Positions 27,601 to 40,325 are shown, counted from the first letter of the stretch. The stretch is DNA of 64,000 bases from Adineta ricciae (GCA_905250025.1 CAJNOJ010000003.1:413032-477031); one strand, 5' to 3'. Numbers and translations are program-made. Notes: a model not told the origin generated them from the sequence alone.

Positions 27601-30600
27601 ATGGAGTGGTAGTCGAGGTGTGCATAAGAGAAGGAAAGAGTGTGAGCAGATGCTGAATGTATGTGAAAGATCTAACTGGTTAAATTTAAAAAATCGACAG
27701 TGTATTCATGAATGAAGAATGCTGAAGAGTGATTAAAAATATCAATAGTCGAATGACGCTGAAAGAATTTTAACTAGGAGACAAAGTAATATAGAAATGT
27801 GCCTTGACAGCGAATCTATTTGCAAATGGTTTATCAACTAAATGAAAGACATTGATCGATCTGTCTTTTTTCTTAAACATAATCGTCGACAGTTAGACGT
27901 ATACTTCGTTTATGTAATCTATGCTATCATTCGTCTAATGTGAAAGTTTCTCATTCGATCACATCAATGTCAACTTGTAATGAACGGTGACTTCGACGGT
28001 ACGTTATTTGTAATCTGATCTTGTCCTTTCGCCGATATACAATTCATCGAAGCAAATGTGAACGCTTCTACATACAAATTGATCCCTTCGCTTTGTATTT
28101 CCTGTATGTGTGTATATATATATTTCGTATATGAAAGAGAAAAAGAAATGTGAATTTCTAAATCAGATGAGCTATTGTTATTGTCGGAATGTGTATGCCA
28201 CTACCATGTAGTAATCGAGTGTATTGTTGCGAGGAGATCGTGCGTAAAATGAAACGACGACTGTGCGCGAGTTAGTTCGACAAACAAGAGAGACATCCAT
28301 ACACGCAAATTAGTTCAACTATACACCTGCGCAAGCGATGGTGGTCCAGGAAATGCAATCTTACTTGAACGAGAAAAAGAAGGGAGAAGACGATGACGAA
28401 GTAGTCGTAGTGGAAGAGAACGAAGAGAAAAGACGACAATGAGAGAAGTTGTCGAAGCGATCAGTTTGCCTTTTAGATGATCACGTTTGTTTCTGTCGCA
28501 GATATAAAATGCTGATGTAAAAAGAAAAAGAAACCAAGAGACAATTGAAGAGCAATGATGTTAGTTTACACACATCTACACTTATACACGACTGATGATC
28601 ATGAGCACCTGTCTTTTTCGTTTTTTTTGTCTATTTAATGATCAATTAAGGTAGAAAAGATAACGAAGAAGAAATAAGAGGATCCACCTACCTCGTTGGT
28701 ATTTTTCTTCAAATCTCGACTTAATTTAACCAATTTTCTTCTCGATTGATCACTTTCATCAGCACGACCGTCTATTTCGGTTGTTGTCACGTCTGAATCA
28801 TGCTAGAAGAAAAGAAAATAATATTAAATTCTAAATAATATTTATATTTATTTACATCGAGAAACATATTTTCAATCTATCGATCTAGAATTGATATCTG
28901 ATAACAAAAAAGAAAAGAGAAAAAGAATAAATAAGATGTACAAATTATGAAAGGAGGAGAAAAATGATTGAAGAAATCATCATTCATCGCATGTATAGAA
29001 ATATACAATAGACAATGCACGTGGGTACCATCTTGCACCAATATGTGTGTCGTGTCGTGTCATCATCTACAATTAATCGATTGCTTCTTGTATTCGGGCC
29101 CAAGAGTGATTTGTTTTATTGCTTTCTCTCCTCTTTTGCCTTTCGTGTTTTTCTTTTGACATAATGTTCACTAACAATTTCTCTTTTGGACTTCATTTAT
29201 TGATACAATTGTACATATGATGCACATCGACATGTATCTATCTACATATCTATCCCCCCTACATATATATATAGTCAAAGTTGTCTGTCGTCAGTAGTGG
29301 AAATGATCATAATTAACGATCATGGATCATTAGTTGTTTGTTGTTGACAATATCTTTTTTTAAACATACATCTATATATACATAGATAGATAGATGTGGA
29401 TGTGTGTATATGTATATTACAGTGAGAAGAAGAGAAAAGCGGAATAACAAAGCTGGATGTTGTCAATTCAAGATTAGGTTTACTCGTTGAGTCTTGGGAG
29501 AAAAAAAAGAAGGGAGAGTTGATTGATATAGATTAGACACGGCATCTCCTCAAGGAGGAAATCAGCGACGTCTTGTGGTGCTGCTGCTACTCAACTCAAT
29601 GTCGTCTCTCTCTCTCTCTAGTTCTCTTACGAATAAGTATAACAAACGAGAACTGAGAAGAGGTGTTCGTTTCTACTGTTGTCTCTCTTATCTTCTTTTA
29701 CCCGATGCATATGGATATGCATGTATCTATGTGTGCCAATATCCAAGTACGAACTACCTCGTGGGATGTCTCAATAAACATGGTACCAAGTTTCACTCGA
29801 CATCGAATTAGATAACTCGAAGATCAATCAGCATACACATATCAACATACAAGCTGCGATTTCTTCTCTCGTATGTTGTAGTTTTGAAATACATACCGAC
29901 ACATACACGTATTCATTCACTGATTCCGATCATTTATTCATTCATTCAGGCTATTTATCACATATATGGATGTACAGATGGAAAGGATGGGCAATATTTC
30001 TCTTCTATAAAAACGATCATCAACGGAATTTCAACGTCTTTCTTTCTCTTCTCTTTTTATTCTGTTCGTTTCGTATATCTTTCTCTACCACATATCAATC
30101 ACTCAAACTTATTTATCAAATTCCATCACGCGTATTTTTTACTTTTAATCCTTTACTATGTATATATGTAATACATTGATATGTATATAAATCCATACAC
30201 ACTTACAGAATCGATTGAAACACCAGCACAGAACTGATAAAGCTGAAAATTGTCGTTGTTATAAGACCGAAAAGATGCTATTCCTATCTATATCGTCATC
30301 AACAAGCACATAATAAGTAGTATCAAAGAAGAAGGGAGAGAGAGAGCTGCGATGGAGGCGCAAGAAAAAATTCTAATCACAGACGAACAGTTAGTAATAT
30401 ACAAGAATAACAAAACAAAAGGAGAGGGACGATAGACGAAGATATAGAAAGAAGAATATTCGTCAAGAGCGATCGCCAGGGGTAAAAGACTCGATCTATT
30501 ATCATTATGCGACATATCAATAGAGAGCGAGTGTCAACAGTGATGATTACATGATTAGTTCTCGAACTTGTTATAAAAGAAAGAAGGTCATCGATCTTTT

Positions 30601-31038
30601 TTCCCTTCTTTCTTTACGTGAAGAAAACCTAAGATGGACAAATTGATTATTTAGTAATCGTGCTGATCATTCAATGAATAAAAGTGTTAGAATTGCAAAG
30701 GTCATTCTCACGCGCATACAATCTCTACATTGGACGGTTTTAAGAATAAATATAAATAAATGTACGTACACCTGTTTATTACACAATCGCTTGATCATTT
30801 AATTCACTCGTCTTCTTCTATTCTTCTTCACCGAACTGATCAAGAAATCTAACTCGACAAGATAGATAGAGAAACACTTGACAGAAGAAAGAAGAAAGGT
30901 AAAGATAATAGTTTGATGTGTCATGTCAACAAACAAAGAAAAGAAATCAACTGCGTAGATAGGGAAAGAACACTTTACCTGAATTGATTTCAAATCAAAC
31001 GAAGTCCATTGTTCAATAGACTTACTTGTCGAAGTCAT
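18666..31038 (-). CDS. CUX/Cut homeodomain transcription factor, complete
   Basis: Twenty exons add up to exactly 1546 codons plus stop, close to human CUX1 (about 1500). The N-terminus (IEQWTSFDLKSIQ, then DESDQSRRKLVKLSRDLKKN) and the following exons to 22801 form the coiled coil shared with CASP, ending in the QADYEEIKQEL and EILLLDKNRSLQ blocks. A Ser/Thr-rich linker follows. CUT domain 1 lies near 21960-21690 (IGQRIFARYILSLSQGTVS), CUT 2 is split across the exons at 20569 and 20504, and CUT 3 across 19918-19841 and 19789-19619. The homeodomain is near 19400-19210 (KIANWFHNSRMRAK, with His at recognition position 50 as in the CUT class). A PLDLS motif near 20825 is the classic CtBP-binding peptide. 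A second in-frame ATG at 31098 could add 20 residues; 31038 is preferred because it matches family N-termini. It likely acts as a developmental, often repressive, DNA-binding factor. Confidence 0.95.
24624..28691 (-). other. Long intron of CUX (4.1 kb)
   Basis: This intron is some 70-80 times the usual length here. It holds purine-rich and TA microsatellites (for example 25903-25921 and 27101-27113) and an assembly N at 27415. No nested gene was recognised. Long introns near the 5' end of developmental regulators commonly carry enhancers. Confidence 0.7.
28803..30978 (-). other. First intron of CUX (2.2 kb)
   Basis: Non-coding sequence between the first two CUX coding exons. It has TA and GA tracts and no recognisable gene on either strand. 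Confidence 0.7.
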
Positions 31039-33438
31039 TTTTTCATCTAAAACTTCAATTTCATGTTCATATCTTCGATCGAAAATTTTTAAAATCATCG
31101 TATCACTTCGGTCTTGAGTTCTTATAAGAGGAAGAAAAAACGAGAAATAAGGTAAATATCATATTTAAGTTCATAATATGATATGTTCAATAACTTATTC
31201 GAGGTAGTAATCATCAATCTAAAGCGTGTGTGTGTGTGTGTGAGTGCGTGCGTTTGACTGTGCGCCGAGGTGCTGTATGCATTCACCTGCATCTGCCAAA
31301 AAATATATATCGTTGCTGATTGTTTTACTTGTCTTTGTCTGTGTACGACCAAGCAAGTAAATGGGCAAACTGATAAACGATGGTAGTAAAATTTCTCTTT
31401 CACTCTCACGTTCTTTTTATCCTGCATTTTTTTTTTTGTGCTTCGAATGTTTGTTCCGATCATGTTGTTATCGACTCAACGACAAAGTCACGGCTTGGCG
31501 AGTGATCGCGCAAGCATGTGCGCACATATACACATGCAGTGACGACTTTATTGGAAATGGCTGTTTATGATCGATTGCCAGCCAGCTCGACATACACACG
31601 TCGACAAAGAAAGGAACATAAGAATAGTTGCGAGTAGAAAGGAAAATGTACTGTCGATAGTGCGAACATTCGTAACTATGCGCGTATTCGGTACTGTTCC
31701 AATTTTTCAATTAATCTAACTGATATCAACTCCTTCTGCTTGTAAAGTTTTGTTGCATGCAATCGATCATGGAGAATGATCAAACTACGGAATATAAGCG
31801 GAGAAGAAGAAAAAATGTATTGATACGCAGTTAATCGCCCGGGCTTTTTTTTTTCTTGTACGAGAATACATGCGTGCGTTGGTGCGCTCAAGGTGAAAGC
31901 AAAACGACGACGACGATCTTACCTTACTGATCTAATCAATTCTGTCGTTGAGATCATAATAATTCTTTTCCAGTCCGTCATCGTCTTTCTCCTTCCTCGG
32001 GGGCGACTTATTGAGAGAGTATGCACCTGATTTATGATCAGTTTTATGCGTGTATGTGTACGTCTGCTCCTCCCTTCTTTTCTTCTTCTTCCTTATTCGG
32101 TTCGCTTGTCAATAGTTTCATGAATGCTCAATGTTAATGTATCGAAATGAAGAGAAAAGGAAAAAATGTCATCAGTACCATGATCGTTTCAACATCAATA
32201 AATCAGGTAGATACTCTCGTCTCATTTTTCTCTCTTCTCTACGGTACTATATTGTCAATTTTCTTAAATATACAGGCCCGGCAGGTGACATCCTGCCAGA
32301 AGAATCGAACACGCTATCAACATATGCCCACACACCCATAAGGGCTAACTTTCATATAAAAATGATGATGACAATGATGATTGCATTGAGAAGTCGAATG
32401 CAAGAAGAAGACACGAAAGGTAGATTAGATGCGATTGAGGAAAATTGCTTGAACATTAATGAGAAATGAGACGAGAGGAACAAGAAACACGACGACTCTA
32501 TCGATCGAATGGTAAACTATATCTGTCCTAGGATAAAAAGAAAACTCTACCGATGCATTAATTGCAGTAAGAGTCAACGAGAAAGGGAAAGGTTAAATCG
32601 ATGGATTTTTAGACAGCACAACAAGATGAAAGAGTATGTCATACAAAAGTTAATGATCACTATTACAATAAGTCTCAAAAGACATACAATGAATAATATA
32701 TTCATCATAGTCGTACTTTCAAGCTAGTTCGCCGAGATCTATCAATCCTTATCTGTTCGATCCTGACAATTGAATAATGCTCTGAAGCAAAAGATCTTGT
32801 AGACAGAAACGAAAACTATTCATTGTGATGTGAATTTACTAAAAATGAATCATGTTAAATGGGATAATGCGAATAATCTTTTCAAACAGTTGTAAACAGC
32901 TGACAATCTCAAAAACATTGCTTTGTTATTTTCCGAGAAATAAATAATTCATCAAGTTTTTCATCTGATTAAATTGACTATGTTTTTGAGAGAAAATAAC
33001 GAACAATTTAAGTTAATCTCTTTGTGTTCACATAGAGTCATATTCGAAAGACTTTGCACTCCTTTCACAATTCACTTGCAATCGCGCCAAGTCGGTCGAC
33101 ACACCCTTGAGTCCATCAAGTTCCAGCACGATGAAAAAGCAAAACATGCAAAAGATTATATTTTCCTTTGTATCATGAAACTTGTAAGAACACGCGACAG
33201 ATAATATATCTATCGTAGCCTCATTGTCGAACTAGTTTATCGGTACATTTCTACTGTAGGCTATCGGACGTGACGTAGTATTTAATCATGTCATTGATAT
33301 GCCGTCATTAAGTTTTATTACAAATATAACATTATTTATCTGAGCGGGAATAACATATACATGAAAATGATAGTTTCATTCACGAAATTTTGTAAATACA
33401 TATAGAGAAAACAAAAGATATTATGAGAAAGTAAAGCT
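31039..33438. other. Intergenic region upstream of CUX
   Basis: About 2.4 kb between the CUX start and the 3' end of UVDE. It contains a short GT run near 31220-31240 and a small hairpin-capable inverted repeat near 32279-32298. Open frames at 32131-32469 and 32974-33204 have no family resemblance or splice context and are not called. This region should include the CUX promoter. Confidence 0.5.
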
Positions 33439-34722
33439 CTATTCAGCTTTCTTATGTTTGACTTTCTTAGATGACTTCGGTTTGTAGTTTACTTCTTCAT
33501 CTTCGTCCAGTTTTTTCTTCAATTTTCTTTTTTCAGCTCGAATTTGTTTTCGTTCATGAGCTTCGTTTTGTACACGTTGAGCATTTTCATAAATGTAACG
33601 ATAGTGTCCAGGATCGATATCAATTGTTTGACTTCGAACGCGTTCTCGAGCAGCATAAGGCAACGCTATAATTGCACTCTGTTCTTTATCTTTAATTTCT
33701 AACATAATATCAAAATGAAGATCTCGTGTTTCACGTGCGAATAATTGAAAATGTGTTTCGACAATATGATCAGCATGAGCTCCGACGCGTTTGCCTTCTT
33801 GTTGAGTAGCGTAGTCGATCAGCGGTCGTTGACTATCAGGCCAAGTAGCAAAACATTGTTTCATTGCTTCGATCATCGGCTCACCGTTATTCAAACAAGC
33901 ATGATGAAGATTATCAAATAAAATCGGGATACGTGTATGTTCGTGAATGTAAAGACAATCTTTGACAGAAAATAATCGATCATCATTTTCAATAACGAGA
34001 CGACGACGAACTGCATCACTCAGTTTCGTCTTGTAATGTTCAATAAAGCGGTCCATTGCTGCCTAAGAGGAGCATTTTTTGCAATACATAAGCTATTCGT
34101 GAATGAAACTGACCTGTTTATCGCCATAGACACCTCCAACATGGATTTGTATCTTTGCGCTGGCATCTAATTCCATATCGTCCAATAATTGGCAATGATA
34201 ATCTAATTCTGCAACACTTCGATTGATAATATTGTCATCTTTTGCATTAATCAAGCAGAATTGATCAGGATGCATACTGATACGACAGTCATTGTCTTTT
34301 ATATATTGTCCCATTTGTTTCAATACAGCTGAAAAATGTTTTCGCCAATCAACTGTGCACACTTCATGGCTCGCAAATGGAACTGTTTGTGATGAGATGC
34401 GAAAGAAGTAGAATCCATGTTGAACATTGTATTCGAGAATCTTTTGAAGACAAGTTAAGTTTTGACCAGTCACTTCGAGACATTTTTCGTTCGTATAATT
34501 TGCTAGACGAAAGATATGACTAGGTGTACAAAGGCTTGTACATAAACATGGATAGCCGATTTTCATGCCCGTAGAACATAGAAGATTTGCCGCATTACGT
34601 AAGTTAGAAAGTTTTTCGTCACACGGCTGAATGACGATGGCTTCCTTTTTAACCGGAGATTTTTGTTTGACTGTTTGAACGATCACTTTTGCTACGCGTT
34701 CACCACGACGACTTGCAGCCAT
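33439..34722 (-). CDS. uvde: UV-damage endonuclease (UvdE/UVDE family)
   Basis: Two exons (34722-34114, 34062-33439) give 410 residues. The protein carries the UVDE TIM-barrel signatures: IGYPCLCTSL near the N-terminus, ILEYNVQHGFYFFRISS, the metal-site region DCRISMHPDQF, the HVGGVYGDK strand, and later LVIENDDRLFS, RIPILFDNLHH and GKRVGAHADHI. UVDE nicks DNA 5' of UV photoproducts and starts an alternative excision-repair path. It is a bacterial and fungal enzyme that most animals lack. A Lys-rich tail (EKRKLKKKLDEDEE, KPKSSKKVKHKK) looks like an added nuclear-localisation element. The 51-bp intron with GT..AG ends and neighbours such as R-Ras and PTRHD1 show that the gene sits in the animal genome and is not contamination. 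An acceptor-like tract lies 9 bases before the ATG. Confidence 0.93.
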
Positions 34723-34998
34723 TTCGTATGTCTAAAACAAAATCTTCTTTGTTCATCCATTCGTCATATTCTCGGCTAGTTCTAGATATATCTATTTCTC
34801 CTTTATATTATTAATTAAACAAAACACAAGATTGTCAATACAAGAAAACAATAAAACATATGAGCACCTCGTTTTCTCTTTCAATCTGACCAAACAAACA
34901 AAAGACAGAAAAAATATCATAAAGCTATAATAATAGTAATAGTAATGCTAATCAGAATGAAACATTCTCGTACAAATATGTGTATAACTATGAAAAGA

Positions 34999-35893
34999 TT
35001 ACAAAATACAACAAGAACAACAAGCACTATTCTTTTGTTGCTTCTTTTGTTTTGATAAGGAGAAATTTGTATTCGTTTGATATTGACATTTATTCTTTCT
35101 AATTAATCGTACTAATTCAATAAAGACTTCATCGATATTGTGCCGTGTACGAGCTGAAGTTTCAAAATATGGAATACGCATCGAAGCAGCTGCAGAACGT
35201 GCATGACCATCCATACCATGTTGACGTATATCTAATTTATTTCCAACTAATAACATGGGAACATGGTCGGTATCTTTAATACGGAGAATATCACGATGCA
35301 ATTTGTAACATTCGTCAAGTGAACGACGATCTGTTAAAGAGAAAACTAAAAGGAAACCTTCACCAACACGAACATATTGATCACGCATAGGTTTGAATTC
35401 TTCCTGGCCAGCCGAGTCAAGAATTTCTAATTGAGCGATTTGATTATCAATTAAGCATTGTTTCACATATGAATCTTCGATTGTTGGGTCGTAGTCCGAG
35501 AAGAAGAACGATTTCACAAATTGAATTGTAATTGCTGACTGAAATAGACGAGAGAAACTGACAGATGGACGGTTGTTTCTAATCATTATATTTAGAAAAG
35601 TTCATTCCTGACAAGTAGAAAATGTCAGATGCTGTGGTGAAAACAGCATGATTTTACAAATTATTGATTATATCACACGCGTTTGCGTTCATACAAGTAT
35701 TGAAACAATAGATTGACTATGAGTAATATGATCTGGTGCTGACGAAGGATGATAATATCAAAAAAGAAAATCTTACTTTGCCAACTCCGCCAGTTCCTAG
35801 GACGATAATTTTATATGTTGGTTTATCTTTCAGTTTCTTTGTTGTTGTATTCGAATGACCATTTGTTGACGACGTTCGATGCTTTCGTGGCAT
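34999..35893 (-). CDS. Ras-family small GTPase, R-Ras/M-Ras-like
   Basis: Two exons (35893-35777, 35538-34999) give 218 residues. G1 reads VLGTGGVGKSA, the effector loop is DYDPTIEDSY (as in R-Ras and M-Ras), G3 is DSAGQEEF with the catalytic Gln kept, G4 is GNKLD and G5 ETSA. It ends in a Cys-rich CAAX tail (CCSCCIL), so prenylation and probably palmitoylation are expected; the terminal Leu favours geranylgeranylation. A 25-residue basic N-terminal extension (MPRKHRTSSTNGHSN) precedes the core, as in R-Ras. The intron splits the P-loop after its Lys. The start at 35893 is chosen over a further in-frame upstream ATG because an acceptor-like tract lies between them. Confidence 0.93.
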
Positions 35894-37618
35894 ATGTCTT
35901 TGTTTCTTCTTTCTAAACGAAACAAATGCAGTATTCTCTACATCAAAATATATGCACAAGAATTCAAAAGAGAAAGAAAGAAGAACTGTCAATGGATAGA
36001 TTATATGTGTGTAGATGGAGTGATCAAAATTGATTTGCTTCCTGATATACCCACTGGTACTCGTTCAATTACCTTGACTGTTGATATGCAATATATATGT
36101 ATACGTATATGTGTGTGTATATATATTACTTTAAGCTTGAAGTGATGGTTGTTGGCAGATATGTCTCTATGGCCTTGTCATCATCATCATCGTAACTTTG
36201 CCGTCGGTCTCCGATGATTTATGAGAGAACAGATGCCAATGACTCCTCATCGAGTACAAGAAAGAAGATTAAACATTGATATCTGAAATAAAAGAAAAGA
36301 AAAGAGAGAAAGAGAAAAGAATATATATATATACAATGAGAACATATCGACGAGAAAGAAATACATACGGAACAGGTAACAGGCGCAGAAATCTGACACA
36401 AATGTTCTAAATTTCCTATATCTATCAGATTTCATTCGAGAGAATATCCTAGAAAGAATCTGTACATATCATTTCGATAGTTTCTATCCTTCCATAGATC
36501 AAATCGATCAGTTATGTTTGTTGGACAATGAAACACTTTTCTTTCTATTGCTTCGCGAGACAGACAGAGAGAGAAAGAGAGAAACAAATGAATATCTACA
36601 ACAACTGCAGTAGTTGTAACAAGAAAGAAATCCCTTATGACCGAATTACATGGGTTAATTGATTCAACGAAACAAGTCGTCTAGTACACGTTTATATGGG
36701 GTAGAAATAAATGAATTTGAATGTTTGTTCAACGACGCAACATCGAATCATAGAGAAGGTAGAAGCAAAGGCGAGAGAATTCCTTTTCTCAACATTGTCG
36801 ATTACACAATATTCTCTTGTGTATATATCGGCATTGTCACTCAATTTATTTGCACATATTCCTGTCGTAATCAAGTTAATTAGGTGGTAAAATATGATCT
36901 TTAGTATACAACAGTACATACTATACTCTTTATAATTTATACAGGGCAAATGTCAACATCTGACCCGCCGAGCGATTTGTCATCGTTTTTCTTTGGCACG
37001 ATTGATCGTCTTTCTGCCTATTCTTTGCAATTACTTTATATAAGGAGGGCGCATGCATATGCATATATACACATCGACATTCCCTATCAAGATTAGTCGT
37101 AAATCATCATAGAGTTATTGATTTCCAACGAGTACTTTATCAGTATATAGAAGAAATAATACGCGAGAGGTCATGTCCATGAAACATTTATTATGTATAT
37201 ATCACTTGATAGTAATAAAAAAACGTGAGACAATCAATAACCTTCTCATACGATACTCATCGACGAAATGCTGCTGAAAGATAAATCTACAACATAATTA
37301 ATTATTCTTCATTGCAAAAATAATAAACAAAGAATTACAGAAATCAGATTAATCATTTAACTCATCTCGTTATCTCGGAATAAACGATCATCAGTCTCGA
37401 ATCGACATTCGGTTCCTCATAGTAGATTCGATTACGAGCAAAATAGTCATCTCTCTAATGATAAAGAAAGTATCATTCCATACATATTAATTCTCTTCCA
37501 TATAATGTTTCAGTAACGTGTTACAATTAGTCGATAATTGCTATAAATCAGTGGCAATCATAATTACAAAAGTACTTTTCATCTAGAAACATAAACCGAG
37601 TTTCTTTTTATTTAACAT
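35894..37618. other. Intergenic region between PTRHD1 and the Ras-like gene
   Basis: About 1.7 kb of AT-rich sequence with TA and GA tracts (for example 36320-36335). It should include the promoter of the Ras-like gene. No gene recognised. Confidence 0.5.
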
Positions 37619-37990
37619 TCAACGATAAAGTTTGTATTTCGAAAAGAAATGTTCAATGTCCTTTTTATAATGTGGTTTAACAGCAATGGCTGTTGGAATA
37701 TTTTCCGGTTGTTCAATCCAGAGGTAATGTACAATGGAATTTTGTTTAAGTATGTCACTTATTTCGTTTATTTCAGTTTCGCCACCTTCAATGCTTAAGA
37801 TAATCTTATGCATTCGATCTAAATCACTGAGATAACTTTTTGTCAGCTCGTCATTGGATGTCTTATGTAGAATAGCACTTGAAGCGTGACATGCTTGAGC
37901 AATAATGGCACCATCGTTGTAGTTTTTCATTTTTTTCAAATCCCGTCGTAGTAAAATGTATTGAACAATGACATTTACCGGTGTTGCCAT
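37619..37990 (-). CDS. PTRHD1: PTRHD1, Pth2-like peptidyl-tRNA hydrolase domain protein
   Basis: A single coding exon of 123 residues. It matches human PTRHD1 along its length: IVQYILLRRDL, GAIIAQACHASSA (the Pth2 AQ-CHA signature), LDRMHKIIL, then HYLWIEQPENIPTAIAVKP, which is nearly identical to the human segment. PTRHD1 belongs to the Pth2 fold that cleaves peptidyl-tRNA or acts on related substrates; its in vivo role is less settled. ATG 37990 is chosen for homology and because an acceptor-like TTCTGTTCTAG lies about 13 bases upstream; a further in-frame ATG at 38047 is judged untranslated. Confidence 0.92.
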   Translation of the reverse strand: MATPVNVIVQYILLRRDLKKMKNYNDGAIIAQACHASSAILHKTSNDELTKSYLSDLDRMHKIILSIEGGETEINEISDILKQNSIVHYLWIEQPENIPTAIAVKPHYKKDIEHFFSKYKLYR

Positions 37991-38123
37991 TGATCTTATC
38001 AAACTAGAACAGAAATGTTTGTTCTTTTGATTATGGAAAGTGTTCAACGTTAAATTTGTGCATTTTTATTTTCTTCATCGAAAAAAAAAGTAAATGATCA
38101 CAGTGTACACAGTGAAAGTTCGG

Positions 38124-39924
38124 TTAGAGTTCGTTTTTGTCAGTTGTTTGCATTGTGTTTCCATTTGATGAATATATCCATTCATCCGGAAAGAACACAT
38201 TACGTTCACTATGATGTCTGACAAGGAGTTCATTACGAAAGTAAGCAATCGTTCGATTGAGACCATCATTTAACGAGATCTGAAAATATTCTCATATCAA
38301 ATTTTCTTTTTACCAATGCTGGATTATGTAACCTACTTTCGGCGACCAGTTCAACCATGTTTGTGCTAAGGTGATATCAGGTCGTCGTTGTTTCGGATCA
38401 TCAACAACTGGATCTTTGTAGACAATTGATGCTTGAGATCCTAAGATGACTTGGTTTTCCCTCCTTCTTCAATATTCAATTTTTACCTACCGACGAGATT
38501 CCTTATTTTGAAAGCGAATTGTTCAATCGTATATTCATCTGGATTTCCAATGTTCATCGGCATAGAGTAATTACTATTCATCAAAGCAATTAGACCATCG
38601 ACAAGATCATTAACGTATTGAAATGAACGTGTTTGTTTACCACTACCGTAAATCTATGTCATATGGACAAAAAAAGACAAGGTTAATTCATATCAAATGG
38701 CATCAAAAGTCATATCATACCGTAATAGGTTCATTCTGTAGTGCTTGCAAAATAAAATTACTAACGACACGTCCGTCGTTCATGTGCATTCGTGGACCAT
38801 ACGTATTGAAGATGCGAGCAATACGAATGCTAATGCCTTCCTAGACGGATAATCAAACAAAGTGACAAGGTCAAAGAGAAAAGGAGAAAAGTCTGAAGCT
38901 TTCAAATAACCTGTTGTGCATAGGCATAGCACATGGCTTCAGCAACGCGTTTGGATTCATCATAACATGACCTTGGTCCAAATGGATTGACATTGCCGAA
39001 ATAAGTTTCCTTTTGTGGATGAACTTCCGGATCTCCGTAAACTTCGCTTGTGGATGCAAATAATAACCGAGCACGAACACGTCGTGCTAAACCTAAGAAA
39101 AACATCAAGATGCATTACAAAGTGCGAACGAGTGCTTTTGTCGGTTGTATATACCTAACATATTAATAGTACCAATTGAATTAACTTTGATTGTTTTCAC
39201 AGGATTATACATGTAATGTGGTGGAGAAGCTGGCGAAGCCAAATGATAGATTTGATCAACTAGAATAGGAACACGTTCACATACTAGAAAGACTTCTTAT
39301 GTTCGACTTACCTTCGATATAAAGTGGATTGACGATATCATGATTGATTAATTCGAAGTTTTCGTGACCGATCCAATGTTCAATGTTACGTTTTCGACCG
39401 GTGAAAAAATTATCAGCGACAATTACTTCATGGCCAGCAAGCATTAACCGATCGACAAGATGCGAACCTACGAAACTAGTTTTCAAAGAGAAGGTTGTCG
39501 ATGAATATCGTCAAATCAACTGTAATAAATACCCAGCTCCACCAGTTACCTATTCAAAATAAAGATTGTTGATTATATAAGTAAAATGAGTTGAATACTT
39601 ACGAGAATACGTCTGCGATCTTTGTAACTGAGAAACGTCACTTCCGGATATTGTTGCTGTCTAAATATTACTGACAAATCATAAAACAAGATGCTTTCAA
39701 CTATAGAGCGTTTACCGAGATTCTAAATCTGTAATACGTTTTTCTAATTCTGCAATTCTATCGTCTTGGCATGAGGCCGGTTGAAGAATACTAAGTGAAC
39801 AAAAGGAGAGCATGAAAAAGAGAACCAATGAAGATGATTACTTGAAAAACACACATAGCAACAGTGGAACATCTAAATAATCAATCGAAAAGTTTGTTTC
39901 TTTTGCTTGAAACAATAGAAACAT
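38124..39924 (-). CDS. UXS1: UDP-glucuronate decarboxylase (UDP-xylose synthase)
   Basis: Eleven exons give 408 residues in frame. The protein starts with a short polar stretch and a hydrophobic anchor (VPLLLCVFF) typical of Golgi/ER type II UXS1, then a short coiled stem ([13 protein letters not shown]), then [19 protein letters not shown] (NAD-binding GxxGxxG), [22 protein letters not shown], and the catalytic Tyr-Lys pair in YDESKR, followed by NTYGPRM and NWSPKISLNDGL. The enzyme converts UDP-glucuronate to UDP-xylose, which primes glycosaminoglycan chains on proteoglycans. Exon 4 (39549-39533) is only 17 bases and encodes the middle of the Rossmann loop. The N-terminal exon (39924-39842) was placed by phase. 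Confidence 0.95.
39533..39549 (-). other. UXS1: 17-nt micro-exon of UXS1
   Basis: Flanked by an AG acceptor and a GT donor, it supplies V-T-G-G-A plus two bases. Together with the neighbouring exons it rebuilds the obligatory NAD-binding loop, which supports it strongly although automatic predictors would probably miss it. Confidence 0.85.
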
Positions 39925-40325
39925 TACTATATTTATTGTTAAACATGATGGAAGTTGACGAAATCGAATGAAATCAAATTATTATAACGTTGAAAAACTG
40001 TAAAATCAGACTGTAGCATTGTATATCAAAATATCCATATTAATATATGGAAATCATCAAAAATCCGCCATGCAATTCGAGATCAAAGCAGATGTGGCCT
40101 AGAATATGTATGTTACACAACACGCATGGATGTTTGTCATTTCTATTGGTTAAATTGAGTAAGCAATCAGTTCTTTTTCGGTTGTTAACACACACACACA
40201 CACGTCAGACGATACATTCTTTTTTCCTGTAAAACCGAGTATTTAGTTATTATAATTTATTGGAAATATAGTAGAAGTGGATAGAATAGTACTTAAAAAA
40301 GAAAAGAAATCATTTCAAAGTCCAC
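39925..40325. other. Spacer between UXS1 and calaxin
   Basis: About 400 bp with a short CA run near 40190-40203; no gene recognised. It holds the UXS1 promoter and the calaxin 3' end. Confidence 0.5.

Noticed and set aside
24720-28690. Many frames in the large CUX intron
   Set aside because: They follow purine or pyrimidine simple repeats and show no domain or splice structure.
32279-32298. Short inverted repeat (GGCAGG...CCTGCC), considered as a tRNA remnant or hairpin terminator
   Set aside because: Only a 6-bp stem with a 6-base loop; no T-arm pairing or cloverleaf could be built around it.
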